NCBI GenBank assembly: GCA_002471665.1
Contig: DKQK01000072.1
Location: forward strand, 130,375 to 194,374
Direction of reading: 5' to 3'
From: Gammaproteobacteria bacterium UBA7310
GTDB lineage: Bacteria; Pseudomonadota; Gammaproteobacteria; Pseudomonadales; Ketobacteraceae
Length of the DNA stretch: 64,000 bases
Below the pieces are notes generated by a model. That model saw only the letters and a list, made by a program, of their open reading frames with translations, was not told the DNA's origin and ran no database searches. Each line of letters starts with the position of its first letter. The first letter of the stretch is position 1. Positions 44,449-53,447 of this stretch are shown here, piece after piece. A program made the position numbers and the translations under genes.

Positions 44449-46200
44449 ATGATGGCCAGGCTACTGTTGGCACTGGTATTGGGTGCGTTGTTGAACAGTC
44501 AGGTATACGGGGCTCTAGCCAAAGAGGGCCTTTATTGGGTACAAGGTTCGACACAAACTGTGATCGAATCCGTGAGTGTCACCGAACCAACCCGTGTTCG
44601 ATTGGCCTATTCCCAAATTGCTATTGGAGGCGGCCCAGTCAATGGAAGTGCAATACTGGCGCGGGGCGTGGATACCTATTCGGCCGTGGCGCTTGGTGCG
44701 GCGGGTAACTATGTTGATTTGCCGGCAGGTGAGTATAGTTTGTTGGCCTACGCTGATTTGGGATTGGAGCCAGTTGCCGAGCTGCTATTAAATTTGCAGA
44801 CCGATACGGGAAACGTGCTCTACAATGAGTCATTGTCTGCCCGCAAGATATTATTTGAAGAAGACAGCGACTCAGTAACCGTTCAGCAGCCGTTTGTTGT
44901 AGATAACGGGCAATCTCAGGTTGAGTTTCGTTACACGGGATTTGAACAATTTGATGTAGCCGATCTCTTTGCGGACATCGCGTTTCCTGTGGTGCTGATT
45001 ACCGATTCTGATGAGGCCATTGTTGCAACTTTTCCATTGACTTCGCACAGCATGAGTGACGCCGTTACGTTACCTGTTGGCACGTATTCACTAACCATTG
45101 CTGCTGCGCTCCCCGATGTCGGTGCATCTGGCTTTTTCTGGCAGTTACAAGTGGGAGAACAACGCTATGGTGATAAGGTAAATCTCAAGGCTGACAACGT
45201 CACCAATCCCCCCGAAGTCATTGCTTTGGGTGAAACAGATGATTTTGCAAAAGCTCAATATCTATTGGAGTCCGTATGGTTGTTGGGGGCAGGTAATGCA
45301 GCCTATGGCGTTACGCTGGAACAGGGTGATAACTGGTTTACATTGTCTCCTGAAAATGAACACGTGCTGCCCGCGACGCTCGAAGGCAGCTACCAAATGT
45401 ACATAAGCCATCCCGGCGGGGAAAACGCGGGGGTGGGGATCAAAATTAAGCGACGTGATGATGGTATCACTCAGTTTTCAACATGCTTGCCGGTGGGGAA
45501 TGTGCGCCTTATAGGTGAGTTTCAGGTCAACTCTCCAGAGGTCGTATCCATATACTCAGATGACCTGGAGTTTGTGAACTCGGTTGAATCTGTGCGTTAC
45601 GCGGTTACAGACGGCGCCTATGGAATCAGCTCCCAAGTAGTGTATGGCGATAGCCAGATTGATGTTCCTATTCCAACGCCCGGTACCTATTGTTTATTGG
45701 GACAGGCAATCGTGGTCAATAACGGAAATGCCTTATTGCGAAGTCGAGTTGTTTCCGGCTCCAGTCTATTGGGGGAGGGCTACCTGAATGCCGGGGAGGG
45801 TTTAGTGTTGATCCAAAACCTGGAGGTGGCCCGGGGAACCTATCGACTGGCACTTGCGGATCACAGCTTTCCTGAGGCGGCATCAGCGGTGGCCATCGGA
45901 TTGTATGGTGAGGAAAACCGTTATAGAAAATATTACCCCAATGGGCTAATTGGAATGGCCGGTTCCGGCGACCTTACCCTGGCAGCCGGAACGTATCAAT
46001 TGGCCTATCTTGTACTCACAGACGCAGAGGAATCCGCGCTTCTTGGCTATGCGCTTGAATCTGTTGAAGACAGCAGTTCCGATCCCCAGCCCGATCGCAA
46101 TGCTAATGGCGGGGGGGATGGGGGCGGCGGAAGTGGCGGTGCCTTCAACCTCTTTTTCCTGGCCTTTTTACTGGGAATGCGCATAGCGCGGGTCAGCTGA
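44449..46200 (+). CDS. Secreted protein with GlyGly-CTERM-like C-terminal signal
   Basis: A 583-residue exported protein. After a signal peptide (about 1-21, ending VYGA) come several similar beta-rich segments (AxGTYxLxLAD-type motifs recur, e.g. LPAGEYSLLAYADLG and VARGTYRLALADHSF), suggesting internal repeats of an immunoglobulin-like fold. The C-terminus has a Gly-rich stretch (GGGDGGGGSGG), a short hydrophobic helix (FNLFFLAFLLGM) and terminal Arg residues: the layout of a GlyGly-CTERM (rhombosortase) signal rather than a VPLP signal. GGGGGG lies just before ATG 44449; ATG 44452 is equally possible. It ends the EPS run and overlaps the convergent PPOX gene by eight bases. Confidence 0.75.
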   Translation: MMARLLLALVLGALLNSQVYGALAKEGLYWVQGSTQTVIESVSVTEPTRVRLAYSQIAIGGGPVNGSAILARGVDTYSAVALGAAGNYVDLPAGEYSLLAYADLGLEPVAELLLNLQTDTGNVLYNESLSARKILFEEDSDSVTVQQPFVVDNGQSQVEFRYTGFEQFDVADLFADIAFPVVLITDSDEAIVATFPLTSHSMSDAVTLPVGTYSLTIAAALPDVGASGFFWQLQVGEQRYGDKVNLKADNVTNPPEVIALGETDDFAKAQYLLESVWLLGAGNAAYGVTLEQGDNWFTLSPENEHVLPATLEGSYQMYISHPGGENAGVGIKIKRRDDGITQFSTCLPVGNVRLIGEFQVNSPEVVSIYSDDLEFVNSVESVRYAVTDGAYGISSQVVYGDSQIDVPIPTPGTYCLLGQAIVVNNGNALLRSRVVSGSSLLGEGYLNAGEGLVLIQNLEVARGTYRLALADHSFPEAASAVAIGLYGEENRYRKYYPNGLIGMAGSGDLTLAAGTYQLAYLVLTDAEESALLGYALESVEDSSSDPQPDRNANGGGDGGGGSGGAFNLFFLAFLLGMRIARVS

Positions 46201-46702
46201 CCAGGCTTATTCTGGTCTGGGTGCTGACATGGGGATGCTCGCGATGGGTCAGGTTGGCCTTGGCGATTTCCCAGTTGAAACGCAGCATGCTTGTGGTGGA
46301 ACAGGACAATTCCGCTGCTTCCGGATGGAAAGCCAGCAACAGTATATTGTCGTCCTTGATGCCGTGTTCATACCAGGCCTCAATTTTGGCGGACCAGAAT
46401 CTTTCCATAACCTTTCGATCGTTTTCTGGCGCAATCCAGCCATTGATACAGGCCCAGAAGTTGTCTTTTTCATTGGCCAGGCAAATTTGCGCCTGGCAGC
46501 CGCCATCGATGCTGCCGTAGTGCTTGTTGTCTTTGCTGGTGAAGAACCAGATGATTTTTTCTTCTGCATCCACCATCGGCGCCATGGGTGACATAAAGGT
46601 ATCTTTGCCCTCCACACCCAGCATGACCGCGGTGACGTTCTCCAACTGTTGCCACATCGCCGTTTCAGGCGAAGCCTGTATTTGCTTCATTACGTTCGTC
46701 AT
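46193..46702 (-). CDS. Pyridoxamine 5'-phosphate oxidase-like (general stress protein 26-type)
   Basis: A 169-residue flavin-binding split-barrel protein. AVMLGVEGKDTFMSPMAPMVD (split; about 29-50) followed by IIWFFTSKDNKHYGSI (about 55) is typical of the PPOX-like general stress protein 26 family, and the C-terminal segment includes ENDRKVMERFWSAKIEAWYEHG. Such proteins bind FMN or related flavins; the reaction here is unknown. GGAGAG precedes the ATG. It lies downstream of the ECF42-type sigma factor and the YciI gene, all on the minus strand, so it may belong to the same stress regulon. Confidence 0.85.
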   Translation of the reverse strand: MTNVMKQIQASPETAMWQQLENVTAVMLGVEGKDTFMSPMAPMVDAEEKIIWFFTSKDNKHYGSIDGGCQAQICLANEKDNFWACINGWIAPENDRKVMERFWSAKIEAWYEHGIKDDNILLLAFHPEAAELSCSTTSMLRFNWEIAKANLTHREHPHVSTQTRISLVS

Positions 46703-46715
46703 GGCGCTCTCCTTT

Positions 46716-46749
46716 TCCAGTTGTGATTTAAATCCAGTTGTGACTTAAA
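46716..46749 (-). repeat. Tandem 17-bp repeat upstream of the PPOX gene
   Basis: Two abutting copies of a 17-base unit (46716-46732 and 46733-46749) differ at one position: TCCAGTTGTGA(T/C)TTAAA. They start 14 bases before the PPOX start codon, in its 5' leader, and could be an operator or a replication-slippage duplication. Confidence 0.6.
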
Positions 46750-46894
46750 ATCAGTTATATAGGCACAAGCCATTACTGCTTCCCAGTGCATCAAAGTTGC
46801 CATAAAGATGCAATATCGGCTTTGTTGTACCGGTATAAAGATTTCATAAAGGCAACGCCAGTCAGCAGAGCAAGCTGTCATGGCCTTCCCTGTG

Positions 46895-47263
46895 TTAACG
46901 CAGATTGTCTTGTGCCATCAGATCCCGAACCGGGCGGATTTCCACACAGCCGTAACGTGCCGGCGGGATCTTTTCCGCCAGGCGAATGGCCTCATTCATA
47001 TCCCGGGCCTCCAGCATATAAAAACCGGCGAGCTGTTCTTTGGTTTCGGCAAAAGGGCCGTCGGTAATCAACGGCTTGTTGTCACGCATGCGCAGGGTGG
47101 TTGCGGTGTCTGTGGAAAGCAGGGGTGCACCATCCAGAAAATAGCCACCCTGGGTTAAATCCTCCACGCAGCCCATGCATTCCTGGTTGAGGTTGTCCCA
47201 CTCCTGCTGGGTGAGTTGCTGCATTTTCTTTTCGTCGTAATACACCAGGCATAGGTATTTCAT
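46895..47263 (-). CDS. YciI/DGPF-domain protein
   Basis: A 122-residue protein of the YCII-related (DGPF) family: it begins MKYLCLVYYDE and contains the namesake ITDGPFAETKEQLAGFYMLEA (in split form, about 65-85), then ARDMNEAIRLAEKIP and EIRPV. Members are small ferredoxin-like-fold proteins of uncertain function and are the standard genomic companions of ECF42 sigma factors, as here. It lies 192 bases downstream of the sigma factor stop on the same strand, with a candidate sigma-dependent promoter in the gap. Confidence 0.9.
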   Translation of the reverse strand: MKYLCLVYYDEKKMQQLTQQEWDNLNQECMGCVEDLTQGGYFLDGAPLLSTDTATTLRMRDNKPLITDGPFAETKEQLAGFYMLEARDMNEAIRLAEKIPPARYGCVEIRPVRDLMAQDNLR

Positions 47264-47414
47264 TCATTGATTCCTCACATTGTTGCTGTGTTTGTGGCCG
47301 GTTTCCGCGTGTTGAACAAATTTTTCGTTATTGGTTTTTGGCACAGCCAGAATAATGCCATCGATGTAACTCATGATGTGTTTCTTCATCAGTGTTTGGT
47401 GGGTTTATCGGTTA

Positions 47415-47441
47415 GTCGCCCGCCCATCCACAGAATCGACA
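47415..47441 (-). promoter_or_regulatory. Candidate ECF42-type promoter upstream of yciI-like gene
   Basis: Read on the minus strand, TGTCGA (47441-47436) and CGAC (47418-47415) are separated by 17 bases. This matches, as I recall it, the reported ECF42 promoter (-35 TGTCGA, -10 CGAC/CGTC). It points at the YciI gene and would leave a leader of about 145 bases. Confidence 0.45.
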
Positions 47442-47455
47442 GCGCCGGCAAAATT

Positions 47456-48709
47456 TTATGAATTTTTTTGCAAAGTGTTCAGGCGCTGCTGCAGGAAACG
47501 TCGCTCAGGCTCCTGCTGTACCAGCTCCAGGGCTTGTTGATAACACTGAATGGCCTCTTGGGTTTGATCCAGGCGGCGCAGCAAATCGGCGCGGGCGGCG
47601 TAGAGCAGGTGATAGCGGCGTAATTCCTTATGCTCTGTCAGGTTGTCCATTGCCTGCAGGCCCGCTTCCGGCCCATCGCGCATGGCGATGGCAGCGGCAC
47701 GGTTCAGCGCCACAATGGGGGAGGGATTGATGCGCAGTAGAACATCATACAGGCCGGTGATTTCCGCCCAATCGGTTTCCTCAGTGCTGCTTGCTTCGGC
47801 GTGTACGGCGGCAATCGCGGCCTGCAGGGTATAGACCCCGGGTGGCCCCGCCCGCAACGCCTGGATCACCAGATCACAGCCCTCGCGGATCTGGGCGCGA
47901 TTCCACAGAGTACGATCCTGCTCTTCCAGTGGAATCAGGTCGCCGCTGGCGGTGGTGCGGCCACCACGCCTGGCGTCATGCAGCAGCATCAAGGCCAGTA
48001 GACCAGTGACTTCGCCATTGGGTAATAAAGCCTGCAGCAGCCGGCCCAGGCGGATGGCCTCCGCCGACAGATCCCGCTGCGTCAGTTGTGCGCCACTGGA
48101 GGCAGAATAGCCTTCGTTGAACACCAGATAAATTACCGGCAGCACCGCTTCCAGGCGCTCCGGCATTAGCTCGGGGGACGGTACCTCATAGGGAATGCCG
48201 GCGTCGCGAATTTTGCTTTTGGTGCGGACGATGCGCTGGGCCAGGGTTGGTACCGGCAACAGAAAAGCGGCCGCCACCGCTTCCGTGGTCAGGCCGCAGA
48301 CTTCCCGCAGGGTTAAGGCCACGCGGCCTTCCATCGACAGGCTGGGGTGGCAACAGGTAAAAATCAACCGCAGCCGGTCGTCTTCAATGGTTTCATCCTC
48401 CACCAGCGGCTGACTTTGCATTTCGGATTCCAGCGTGAGGGCGAGTTCTTCCAGGTGATTATCCTGGCGGGTGCGTTTGCGCAGGCGATCAATGGCTTTG
48501 AAACGGCCGGTGGACACCAGCCAGGCGCGGGGGTTGTCCGGGATGCCATCCTGTTGCCATTGTGACAGCGCAGCCATGAAAGCATCCTGCAGGGATTCCT
48601 CGGCCAGGTCGAAGTTGCCATGCAGCAGGCGGATCAGTGTGGCCAGCACCCGCCGCGATTCATCGCGGTAGATCGCCTCAATGCGTTGTTTCAGGGAGGT
48701 CGTATTCAT
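47456..48709 (-). CDS. ECF42-type RNA polymerase sigma factor
   Basis: A 417-residue sigma factor with region 2 (RLLHGNFDLAEESLQDAFMAAL, in split form, about 23-45, then AWLVSTGRFKAIDRLRKR), region 4 (about 115-175; MEGRVALTLREVCGLTTEAVA) and a long C-terminal extension (about 190-417) that includes the DUF6596 region and TPR-like helices near 340-415. That extension and a neighbouring DGPF-domain gene define group ECF42. No anti-sigma factor is encoded nearby; in this group the C-terminal domain itself is thought to control activity. The YciI and PPOX genes downstream are probable targets. Confidence 0.92.
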   Translation of the reverse strand: MNTTSLKQRIEAIYRDESRRVLATLIRLLHGNFDLAEESLQDAFMAALSQWQQDGIPDNPRAWLVSTGRFKAIDRLRKRTRQDNHLEELALTLESEMQSQPLVEDETIEDDRLRLIFTCCHPSLSMEGRVALTLREVCGLTTEAVAAAFLLPVPTLAQRIVRTKSKIRDAGIPYEVPSPELMPERLEAVLPVIYLVFNEGYSASSGAQLTQRDLSAEAIRLGRLLQALLPNGEVTGLLALMLLHDARRGGRTTASGDLIPLEEQDRTLWNRAQIREGCDLVIQALRAGPPGVYTLQAAIAAVHAEASSTEETDWAEITGLYDVLLRINPSPIVALNRAAAIAMRDGPEAGLQAMDNLTEHKELRRYHLLYAARADLLRRLDQTQEAIQCYQQALELVQQEPERRFLQQRLNTLQKNS

Positions 48710-48772
48710 GGGTCAATTGTACCGCGCCAATCCGCAGGCATTAGCCAATCCGTTCACAGGGTGGGCGTTACC

Positions 48773-50068
48773 TTAGGCCAACACCCCTCTTTCCGTCCAG
48801 AAGCGCTTGATCAGTGGTTTTACACTCATACCATGCACAATGATGGACAACGTAACGATGATCAGCGTGAAATGGGTAAGCTGCAATGCAACCCTGTCGT
48901 CGATGCCCTGCTGTATGGCATAAGCCAGATAATACAGAGAGCCGATGCCCCGAACGCCAAACCAGCCTGACAAGCAGCGAATACGCCAGGGAGTATTGGT
49001 ACCCAGAAAACTGATGAATACACTCAGCGGGCGGGCAACAAAGAACAGGAAAAATGCCAACCCCACCGCTCGCCAACTCCAGGAATCCAGAAAAAGCGTG
49101 CCTCCGATGAGCAGGATCAACAACACCTCCGATAGTCGCTCCAGATGTTCCTTAAAGATCAGGGATGCTTCACTCAAACTGCGCGTGCCTACCTCAGTGG
49201 TATCATCGCCCAGTATTTCAGATTGCAACTTAAACTCCCGTTCCGGTGTTGCCCCCACCAGGGCATGTTCGGTTTGCCGTAACGTAACCGCAGCGGCGAA
49301 TACACCTAAAAATCCCCAGGCATTCAGGTGCAGGCAGGTACCGTAAACAACACAGATCAGGCCCAGGCCAAGAAAATCCCCCAACACACCGGGCTTACCG
49401 GCCTGTTGGTAGTGGGGCGCTGCCAGCCGCGCCAGAAGATAGCCACCCAGCACACCGATACCCAAGCCGGCTGCGGTAGCCCAGAACACATCGTACAGAA
49501 TCCAGTCATCGCCACCGCGCCCCAGATCGTGCACGCCCAACAGCCCCAGCCCCAGCATCACAAACGGAAAGGCGCTTCCGTCGTTCATTCCGGCCTCGCT
49601 GGTAAGGGTAAAACGCAGGTGATCCCGATCACCGGGGTGGCGCACCTGAACATCGGTTGCCAGTACCGGGTCGGTGGGAGCGATGATCGCACCCAACAGC
49701 ACGGCCGCGCCCAGGGACAGCCCCAGCGCCAGATGGGCAAAGGCAGCCACCAAACCCACGCTCACGGCCATGCCAAGAAACGCCAGGCGAAACGGGCTTT
49801 GCCAACGCTCCAATGACACCGGTACGGGCATTTTTACGCCCGCGGCAAACAGCGAGATCAGTACCGCCACCTCGGTGAGCAATTCCAGTGCTTTGGCGTT
49901 TTCGATGGGATTGATGTGAAACAGCCCCAGTACCGATGGGCCAAGAATAATGCCCACCGCCAGGTAGATGATGGCGGAGGTGACCGGTATCCGTTTGATG
50001 GCGGGTGCTGTTAACCCCATGAGCAACAGCAGTAATCCAACCAGAACAAACCACTGCGGGATGTCCAT
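48773..50068 (-). CDS. Na+/H+ (cation:proton) antiporter, CPA1 family
   Basis: A 431-residue membrane protein with about twelve to thirteen hydrophobic segments. The fifth/sixth helix region contains GAIIAPTDPVLATDVQV, carrying the TDP motif of cation:proton antiporters, and TSEAGMNDGSAFPFVML gives the ND-type ion-binding aspartate. A signal-like first helix starts WFVLVGLLLLLMGL. It would exchange Na+ or K+ for H+ and help pH and salt homeostasis. It is a single gene, 63 bases upstream of the sigma factor gene on the same strand, with no second subunit nearby. Confidence 0.92.
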   Translation of the reverse strand: MDIPQWFVLVGLLLLLMGLTAPAIKRIPVTSAIIYLAVGIILGPSVLGLFHINPIENAKALELLTEVAVLISLFAAGVKMPVPVSLERWQSPFRLAFLGMAVSVGLVAAFAHLALGLSLGAAVLLGAIIAPTDPVLATDVQVRHPGDRDHLRFTLTSEAGMNDGSAFPFVMLGLGLLGVHDLGRGGDDWILYDVFWATAAGLGIGVLGGYLLARLAAPHYQQAGKPGVLGDFLGLGLICVVYGTCLHLNAWGFLGVFAAAVTLRQTEHALVGATPEREFKLQSEILGDDTTEVGTRSLSEASLIFKEHLERLSEVLLILLIGGTLFLDSWSWRAVGLAFFLFFVARPLSVFISFLGTNTPWRIRCLSGWFGVRGIGSLYYLAYAIQQGIDDRVALQLTHFTLIIVTLSIIVHGMSVKPLIKRFWTERGVLA

Positions 50069-50233
50069 ATGCTCGCTTCCTTCAGTTCTGACCCATACCT
50101 ATCTGATACTGCACTGCAGTGTAAAAGTTCCTTAAAATCGGCTTAGGTGATTATGTGGGCTGGGCAACTATACAACTGCTTTCAAAGACAAAGCTGACGA
50201 GCCAATGGGCTCGCCAGCTGCGTTGCCTATTGG

Positions 50234-50833
50234 TTAAGTGCTGACTTCAATTTTCTTTACGCTGCCGGCGGGCAGTTCTTTGCGGGGAATGGTAATGGTA
50301 AGGACCCCTTGCTTTAAGTTCGCACGGACATCTTCAGTCAATGCATCCTCAGGCAAGGCGAGGGTCCGCTGAAAGCGGCCGTAGCTTCTTTCCACACGAT
50401 AAAAGTGGCGGTCTTTATTTTCAGTTTCCTCCTGCTTCTGGCCTTGTATGGTCATTACGTCACCATTGATCTCGATGGAGAAATCGTCTTGCTTCAGGCC
50501 CGGTGCTTCTACCGTAATTTGATAACTCTCATCATCGCTCGACACGTTCAAGCTGGGCCTGAAGGCCGACGCATAAAATGCGTTACCTGATTCACCTGAG
50601 GCAATATTGCTCAGCCGTGAACCCAGCGAGGGAAAACCAAACCCACGCAAGGTGTCTTCAAAGATTCGATCAATGTCGCGATGCAACTGCAGCATGGGTT
50701 GCAGGTAGTGATCACCGGTTTCAGGCATCGCCGCAGAATGGGCCTCCCGTTTGACCGGTATCTGCCCCGCGGCATGATTACCTGACTCTTCATGTTTGAA
50801 CCAGTTCCAGGGGTTAAGCTTTTTCCAGTCCAT
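50234..50833 (-). CDS. Hsp20/alpha-crystallin small heat-shock protein
   Basis: A 199-residue small chaperone. The alpha-crystallin domain spans about 90-190: RPSLNVSSDDESYQITVEAPG, then IEINGDVMTIQGQKQEE, FYRVERSYGRFQRTLALPE and the family end motif GVLTITIPR. The N-terminal arm (about 1-85) is longer than in IbpA and includes WNWF aromatic pairs for client binding. It holds unfolding proteins under heat or oxidative stress. A good AGGAGG-like site (RC of cctcct, 50843-50848) precedes ATG 50833. Gene stands alone; no heat-shock promoter could be assigned confidently. Confidence 0.95.
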   Translation of the reverse strand: MDWKKLNPWNWFKHEESGNHAAGQIPVKREAHSAAMPETGDHYLQPMLQLHRDIDRIFEDTLRGFGFPSLGSRLSNIASGESGNAFYASAFRPSLNVSSDDESYQITVEAPGLKQDDFSIEINGDVMTIQGQKQEETENKDRHFYRVERSYGRFQRTLALPEDALTEDVRANLKQGVLTITIPRKELPAGSVKKIEVST

Positions 50834-51066
50834 AACGAATCCTCCTGTTTAAAAAGAGAATGCTTTGGTTATAAAGAGAATGGTTAAGCAAACATTACTC
50901 GGCCTTATTGCTCTTCAAAGTTGATACTAAGGCGTTCTGAATAGACAGTGCCTCGTTTACGATTGTTAATGTGGGTTCGATTTATCGATTTTCAAGCCAC
51001 GGCAGCCAGTCTTACCTGTTCAGGGCGGCATTGCTCCGAAACGCCGCTCCTGCCCGTTGGCGATGC

Positions 51067-51852
51067 CTATTCAGTGTGTGCCAAGCAGGCTGCAGCGATT
51101 TCACTCAGCCCATCAGTCACTGCACCGTCGTTGCTGAGGGGGGCCAGTATGGCAACCTCTGCGGCTTCCAGCTCGCTGGCGCCAACCGCTATCATTTTTG
51201 CCGCGGTGACCAAAGCCCGGGTTGAGGGTGGTTCAAAGTGGAAAACATCATCGGCATCCCGGATGGCAGTGGCACATTTCACCAATCTTTTCGCAATGCT
51301 TTCACTGATATTGGCTTCGGATACCAGCACTTCAATTTCCTGCTCGGGTTGCAGGAAGTTCATGGCCACGGTAACAAAGCGCTGACGGAATGAAGGCTTA
51401 AGTTCCTTTAACGAACTGCGGTAGGCCGGGTTGTAGGAGCAGACCAGCATGAAGGTATCCGGAGCCTGGATGACGTCGTCGGCACGATCCAGGTACAACG
51501 TCCGCCGATGATCTGTGAGTGAATGCAGAACCGCCAGGGAATCGTGACGGGCTTCCACCACTTCGTCCATGTAGCAGATTGCGCCTTCTTTCACTGCCCG
51601 GGTCAGCGGTCCATCACTCCAGATTACATCGCCACCTGTTACCATGAATCGCCCCACTAAATCAGCGCTGGTCAGGTCATCGTGGCAACTGATGGTAATG
51701 ACATGGCGCCCCAGTACTTCACCCATATGCTCTATGAGGCGGGTTTTACCGCATCCTGTGGGCCCGGTAAGCATCACGGGGAGCCGTTGTTCTGCTGCCT
51801 GCTTGAACAGTTCCACTTCGTTTTTATTGGCTTTATAGAACCTGTCGTTCAT
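51067..51852 (-). CDS. MoxR/NorQ/CbbQ-family AAA+ ATPase
   Basis: A 261-residue AAA+ protein. Walker A is GPTGCGKT (about 30-37), Walker B CYMDEV (about 93-98), and the sensor/arginine-finger region is CSYNPAYRSSLKELKPSFRQRF (in split form, about 138-160). The sequence fits NorQ/NirQ/CbbQ proteins, which with a vWA partner insert metal or remodel an enzyme. The NorD/CbbO-like partner is encoded 50 bases upstream. No norCB, nirS or rubisco genes are in the window, so the client enzyme is unknown. Confidence 0.92.
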   Translation of the reverse strand: MNDRFYKANKNEVELFKQAAEQRLPVMLTGPTGCGKTRLIEHMGEVLGRHVITISCHDDLTSADLVGRFMVTGGDVIWSDGPLTRAVKEGAICYMDEVVEARHDSLAVLHSLTDHRRTLYLDRADDVIQAPDTFMLVCSYNPAYRSSLKELKPSFRQRFVTVAMNFLQPEQEIEVLVSEANISESIAKRLVKCATAIRDADDVFHFEPPSTRALVTAAKMIAVGASELEAAEVAILAPLSNDGAVTDGLSEIAAACLAHTE

Positions 51853-51902
51853 ATTGATCCCTATTTTTTAATGCTGCGGTTTTAGTTCTAATGCCCCTGA
51901 GG

Positions 51903-53447
51903 CTAGGCGGCAACCAGTTCACGATGGACCCGTGCCAACACCCCGGGTAACGCTTCGATATTACGTATTCGGGTTGATCGCCTTGGGCCGAACACATCGG
52001 GAAGGGGGTCAACCTTTGTTTGCCCCACGCCGATATAGAACGTGGATACCCCGGCTTCTTCGGCTTCGGCAACCGCATGGGCTGAATCCGCCCAGGCGTA
52101 ACGTCCTTCATAACCTTCATCGGATATCAGCCCATCTCCAATAATGATGAGTAATCGTCTTTCAGACTTTTGTTCCAGCAGACGGTTGGTCAGATGCCTG
52201 AGAGGGGCGCCTAAACGGGTATAGCCGCCGGTTTTAAGGCCCAGCTCACCGGGTGCAACCGAATAGGCATCTTTGAAATCCCTCAGGCAGGTGATGTCTA
52301 CCCGATGCCTGGTTTTGCCGCTGAATACGAACAGGCCGTGCCGTTCCTTGGCCAGTGCCATGGCGTTACAGAGGCCATCGGCGCAAGCCAGTTCCAGTTT
52401 GAAAACATCCCCACCACCGGCACTTAACGAGGCACTGCCATCCAGTAACAACGCGGTGGTCACGTCGCGAAAAGCCGGCTGCAGATCGCGGAACAGGCGG
52501 CCATCGGTTTGCATGCCCGTGAGCAGATTGACGCGATAATGTATGTATTGTTCGATATCCAGATCGGAACCATCCTCCAGCCGATTTTTCATGACCCGGT
52601 GCGTGTGTTCTTCAAACCACCTGCGAAGTTCTACGGAAACCGGTTTAGCCGTTCTTTGTGTCGTTTTGATTTTGCGCTCCAGTACGGCAACATGATTCTT
52701 GAGAAACTGCTCGGTCCACATATTCCATTCGGGGTAGGGGATGCCTGCGCGTTGATCCGCGCATATCTCGATATCGTCTTCTTCCGGCCTGCTGGCAGAA
52801 GGCAATCTGGAACTTTTGATATTGCTTTCTCCTCCCGCCGGAATGGATTCGTACCCTGGGGAAATATACCTTTTGTTGATGGACCAGGGTGCCCGAGCCT
52901 GGGCCCGTTGCAGTGCAGCCAAGATGCCCTGTTTACCCGCCAGGCCCTTCGGCAGTGAACCCAGTACCGGGTGGGTGAGGAGCGCTTGATGGGTTTTCGC
53001 CAACGCGATCGCCCGCTCCAGCATCTCGACGCCTGTCATGTGCTCATCCAGCGCTTCCAGGTCTGGCAGCAATCGCTTTATTTCCCCAACCAGGCCCGGC
53101 CAATGATTGCCAAGCCATCCCAGGGCGACGCCGCCTTCCACCCGCGACAGTGCCGCCGCCTGCCGTTCGGTTAAGGCCGCAAGCGAGAACGACTCCAGTC
53201 GTTGTTTAGAAGGGGAGCATTGCAGGGCGATGCCACAGGTCCAGGTTCGAAGCGTCCAGCCTGGGGTTTGGGCAGGATAGGGTACATAGAGCTCTGTGCG
53301 GCGGTGGTTCGTGGCAAAGGCGCGTTGCTCACCGGAAACCAAGCGCACCCGTTGACAACCCCCGCCCGATAGCGCTGCCGCAACCAGCATGCAGCTGCGT
53401 TCCACCCGGTTTGCCTGATCTTGCTTTGAGTTCTCAGCCACGGGCAC
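51903..53447 (-). CDS. NorD/CbbO-like von Willebrand factor A protein
   Basis: A 514-residue partner of the MoxR-type ATPase. The C-terminal vWA domain (about 330-500) has the MIDAS motif DGSASLS (DxSxS) near residue 337 and the later GGYTRLGAPLRH and IIIGDGLISDEGYEG segments. The N-terminal 300 residues are helical and would contact the client. Together with the ATPase it forms a chaperone that activates a metalloenzyme; in CbbQO and NorQD pairs these are rubisco and NO reductase. The start is GTG 53447, overlapping a small upstream reading frame. Confidence 0.9.
   Translation of the reverse strand: MPVAENSKQDQANRVERSCMLVAAALSGGGCQRVRLVSGEQRAFATNHRRTELYVPYPAQTPGWTLRTWTCGIALQCSPSKQRLESFSLAALTERQAAALSRVEGGVALGWLGNHWPGLVGEIKRLLPDLEALDEHMTGVEMLERAIALAKTHQALLTHPVLGSLPKGLAGKQGILAALQRAQARAPWSINKRYISPGYESIPAGGESNIKSSRLPSASRPEEDDIEICADQRAGIPYPEWNMWTEQFLKNHVAVLERKIKTTQRTAKPVSVELRRWFEEHTHRVMKNRLEDGSDLDIEQYIHYRVNLLTGMQTDGRLFRDLQPAFRDVTTALLLDGSASLSAGGGDVFKLELACADGLCNAMALAKERHGLFVFSGKTRHRVDITCLRDFKDAYSVAPGELGLKTGGYTRLGAPLRHLTNRLLEQKSERRLLIIIGDGLISDEGYEGRYAWADSAHAVAEAEEAGVSTFYIGVGQTKVDPLPDVFGPRRSTRIRNIEALPGVLARVHRELVAA

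Noticed and set aside
49328..49816. A 162-codon plus-strand frame opposite the antiporter gene
   Set aside because: Gln/His-rich low-complexity translation typical of an antisense shadow; the antiporter on the other strand has clear motifs.
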